NCBI GenBank assembly: GCA_016783105.1
Contig: JADHXF010000071.1
Span: 1 to 7,320 of the forward strand
Direction: 5' to 3'
DNA: 7,320 bases
Source: Dehalococcoidales bacterium
Lineage (GTDB): Bacteria; Chloroflexota; Dehalococcoidia; Dehalococcoidales; RBG-16-60-22
Shown here: positions 5,258 to 7,320 of the stretch, in pieces
How the letters are laid out: each line of letters begins with the position of its first letter
How positions within the stretch are numbered: the stretch's first letter is position 1
The notes under the pieces: model-generated
The model's database searches: none
What the model was told of the DNA's origin: nothing
The model's input: only the letters and a program-made list of their open reading frames with translations
Translations under genes and position numbers: made by a program

Positions 5258-7320
5258 CTAACACTTGGTATATCCACAGGCCGCGCAGATAAAGCAGCCT
5301 TCCTGATAAATGAGCATATTGCTGCACTCCGGGCATTGCCCGGCCAGGTTCTTGGCCAGGCCATAGTCTTCCGGCTTCGGCTTGCCATCATAGCCGGTGG
5401 TATGCTTTTCCAGCACGCTGGCGATGGCATCGGCGCAGGAGAGAATGGATTTACCATCCTCCCAGGCAATCGACGGGCAGCGTATACCGCGAAGTTGCCT
5501 GACAACAGAGGCGACATCCACATCGGACCTCAGCGCCAGCGATATGAGGCGGCAGGTCGCTTCCAGCTGCGCCGAGGCACAGCCGCCCGTTTTCCCGAGG
5601 TGGGAGAAGACCTCGCAGATGCCGTGCTCGTCAGAATTAACCGTAACGTAGATATAGCCACAGCCGGTGGTAACTCTTTCCGTAAAGCCGCTGTTTACCT
5701 TGGCCCGCTTACGAGGCGTCAGTCTGGCTTCATCGGTGGCTGGCTCGGTCTTCCTCTCAGTTTTGCCGGTGGTCAGAACCTGCGCGTCGCGGCTGCCATC
5801 GCGGTAGATGGTGATTCCCTTGAGGCCTGCCTCATAGGCGAGCCGGTACACCTTGGCCACGTCTTCCCGGGTCGCCTCCCGGGGGAAATTGACCGTCTTG
5901 GAGACGGCATTGTCCGTTGACTTCTGGAATGATGCCTGCACCTTCACGTGCCATTCCGGGGTAATCTCGTGGGCGGTGACGAATACCGGTTTCACAGCAT
6001 CGGGCACCCCTTCAATATCGGCAAGGTGAGCGCCGTCGGCGAGCTTTTGCATCAGCTCTTCGGAGTAGAAACCTTTTTCCCGGGCGATTGCTTCAAAATG
6101 CGGGTTCACCTCGACCATTTTCGCCCCATCCAGAATATTCTTGGTGTAGCTCAGGGCGAAGAGGGGCTCTATGCCGCTGGAGCAGCCGGCAATCATGCTC
6201 AGCGTGCCGGTGGGGGCGATGGTGGTGCGGGAAGCGTTTCTGACCCTGGGGGCATCCGCTGCGTCATAGATGCTGCCTGTAAAGGCGGGAAAGAGACCGC
6301 GCTCCTCGCCCAGTTCCTCAGACGCCCGGGTTGCCTCATCGCTGACGAATTTCATGATTTCAGAGGCCAGGTTGAGTGCTTCTTCGGAGTTATAGGGTAT
6401 GCCAAGCTGTATTAACATGTCGGCGAAGCCCATGACACCGAGGCCGATTTTCCGCGTCTTTCGGGTCATCTCCCCTATCTGGGGCAGTGGGAACTTGTTC
6501 ACGTCAATCACGTTGTCCAGAAACCTGACCGCGGTCTTGATGGTCTCCGCCATCTTGGGGTAATCAATCTCAATGGAGCCGGCTCCCTCTCTGAGCATCC
6601 GGGCCAGGTTGATGGAGCCGAGGTTGCAGGATTCGTAGGGGAGCAACGGCTGTTCACCGCAGGGATTGGTGCTCTCTATCTTGCCCAGGTGTGGGGTGGG
6701 GTTATCATGGTTGATGCGGTCAATGAAGACAATGCCGGGGTCTCCGGTTTTCCAGGCCATATCCACTATCTTGTCAAAGACATCTTTGGCATTGAGTTTG
6801 CCCTCAAACTCTACGGTGCGGGGGTTGAGCAGATTATAATCGGCGCCCGCCTTCACCGCCTCCATGAACTCCGAGGTCACCGCCACCGAGATATTGAAAT
6901 TGGTCAGGGCGGTCATGTCCTCTTTGGAGGTAATGAACTTTAGGATATCCGGATGGTCGACGTTGAGGATGCCCATATTGGCCCCGCGGCGCATCCCGCC
7001 CTGCTTGATAACATCGGTGGCGATATCAAAGGCCCTGATGAAGGACACCGGGCCGCTGGCCACCCCGCCCGTGGAACCCACCCGGTCTCTTTCCGGGCGC
7101 AGGCGGGAGAAGGAAAAGCCGGTGCCGCCGCCGCTCTTGTGAATGAGGGCCGTATTCTTCACCGAGTCGAAGATAGACTCCATCGAGTCCTCAATGGGCA
7201 GGACAAAACAGGCGGAAAGCTGCCCCAGTTCCCGGCCGGCGTTCATCAATGTGGGTGAGTTGGGCAGGAAATCAAGGCTGGTCATCATGCGGTAAAATTC
7301 GTCTTCTATTGCTTTCACAT
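5258..7320 (-). CDS. nrdJ: Adenosylcobalamin-dependent (class II) ribonucleoside-diphosphate reductase, 5' end missing
   Basis: NrdJ reduces ribonucleotides to deoxyribonucleotides in the cytoplasm, using a thiyl radical made by homolysis of adenosylcobalamin, so it needs neither oxygen nor an iron-radical subunit. About 687 codons are visible; the gene runs off the right edge. The first full codon, GTG at 7316-7318, is probably an internal valine. Counting from it, the visible part has LPNSPTLMNAG (18-28) and the redox Cys37 in SACFVLP. The catalytic loop NPCGE (218-222) holds Asn218, thiyl-radical Cys220 and Glu222, with the partner Cys231 in ESCNLGSINL. PTGTLSMIAGCSSGIEP (369-385) is the phosphate-binding region. 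After a polar linker (about 508-545), a TSCPD-type domain (about 548-640) leads to a C-terminal zinc-ribbon-like tail, CPEC (662-665) and CFICAACGYTKC (675-686), whose last cysteines probably re-reduce the active site. By comparison with Thermotoga maritima NrdJ (from memory), about 95 N-terminal residues are missing. No intein is present. The gene ends in TAG, followed by the HTH gene. Confidence 0.95.
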   Translation of the reverse strand, partial: VKAIEDEFYRMMTSLDFLPNSPTLMNAGRELGQLSACFVLPIEDSMESIFDSVKNTALIHKSGGGTGFSFSRLRPERDRVGSTGGVASGPVSFIRAFDIATDVIKQGGMRRGANMGILNVDHPDILKFITSKEDMTALTNFNISVAVTSEFMEAVKAGADYNLLNPRTVEFEGKLNAKDVFDKIVDMAWKTGDPGIVFIDRINHDNPTPHLGKIESTNPCGEQPLLPYESCNLGSINLARMLREGAGSIEIDYPKMAETIKTAVRFLDNVIDVNKFPLPQIGEMTRKTRKIGLGVMGFADMLIQLGIPYNSEEALNLASEIMKFVSDEATRASEELGEERGLFPAFTGSIYDAADAPRVRNASRTTIAPTGTLSMIAGCSSGIEPLFALSYTKNILDGAKMVEVNPHFEAIAREKGFYSEELMQKLADGAHLADIEGVPDAVKPVFVTAHEITPEWHVKVQASFQKSTDNAVSKTVNFPREATREDVAKVYRLAYEAGLKGITIYRDGSRDAQVLTTGKTERKTEPATDEARLTPRKRAKVNSGFTERVTTGCGYIYVTVNSDEHGICEVFSHLGKTGGCASAQLEATCRLISLALRSDVDVASVVRQLRGIRCPSIAWEDGKSILSCADAIASVLEKHTTGYDGKPKPEDYGLAKNLAGQCPECSNMLIYQEGCFICAACGYTKC

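Noticed and set aside
5336..6943. Plus-strand open frames opposite nrdJ (for example 5336-5920, 5948-6415, 6689-6943)
   Set aside because: They lie antisense to the conserved nrdJ reading frame, have no ribosome-binding sites I could support, and encode no recognisable domain.
7318..7320. CAT at the right edge as a possible minus-strand ATG start of nrdJ
   Set aside because: It is out of frame with nrdJ, and the visible N-terminus begins well inside the conserved reductase domain, so the true start must be outside the window.

Overview
The window is a compact bacterial chromosome segment of moderately high GC. All six protein genes read leftwards (minus strand) and form two transcription units. 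From right to left, the first unit is an adenosylcobalamin-dependent (class II) ribonucleotide reductase, nrdJ, whose start lies beyond the right edge, followed 17 bp later by a 77-residue XRE-type helix-turn-helix protein with a very strong ribosome-binding site. The second unit holds two tandem CNNM/CorC-family membrane proteins (DUF21, CBS pair, CorC_HlyC domain), a stand-alone DUF2344/TIGR03936 protein, and tilS, the tRNA(Ile)-lysidine synthetase. Its genes are 6 to 18 bp apart.

The 164 bp between the units holds a weak terminator-like hairpin and then a near-consensus sigma-70-type promoter (TTGACA, 17 bp, TATGAT) facing the second unit. This promoter overlaps the upstream ATG of the first CNNM gene, so translation must begin at the ATG 24 bp further in. 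At the left edge, between tilS and position 1, two back-to-back hairpins look like terminators for opposite strands, which suggests a plus-strand gene ending just left of the window.

The most notable structure is the tandem CNNM pair. A 435-bp ungapped block in their C-terminal halves is about 93% identical by hand count, with perfect runs of 67, 74 and 89 bp, while the N-terminal membrane halves have diverged to roughly 60% protein identity. This pattern fits an older duplication homogenised later by gene conversion in the CBS/CorC part, although strong constraint is an alternative.

The organism cannot be fixed from this window. The oxygen-independent class II reductase, the stand-alone DUF2344 protein and the CCCCTCTCC-type palindromes remind me of Dehalococcoidia-like Chloroflexota, but this is a weak inference. 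The genes are mostly housekeeping: deoxynucleotide supply, decoding of AUA codons and probable divalent-cation transport. I see no mobile element, CRISPR array, RNA gene or new defence-like system.
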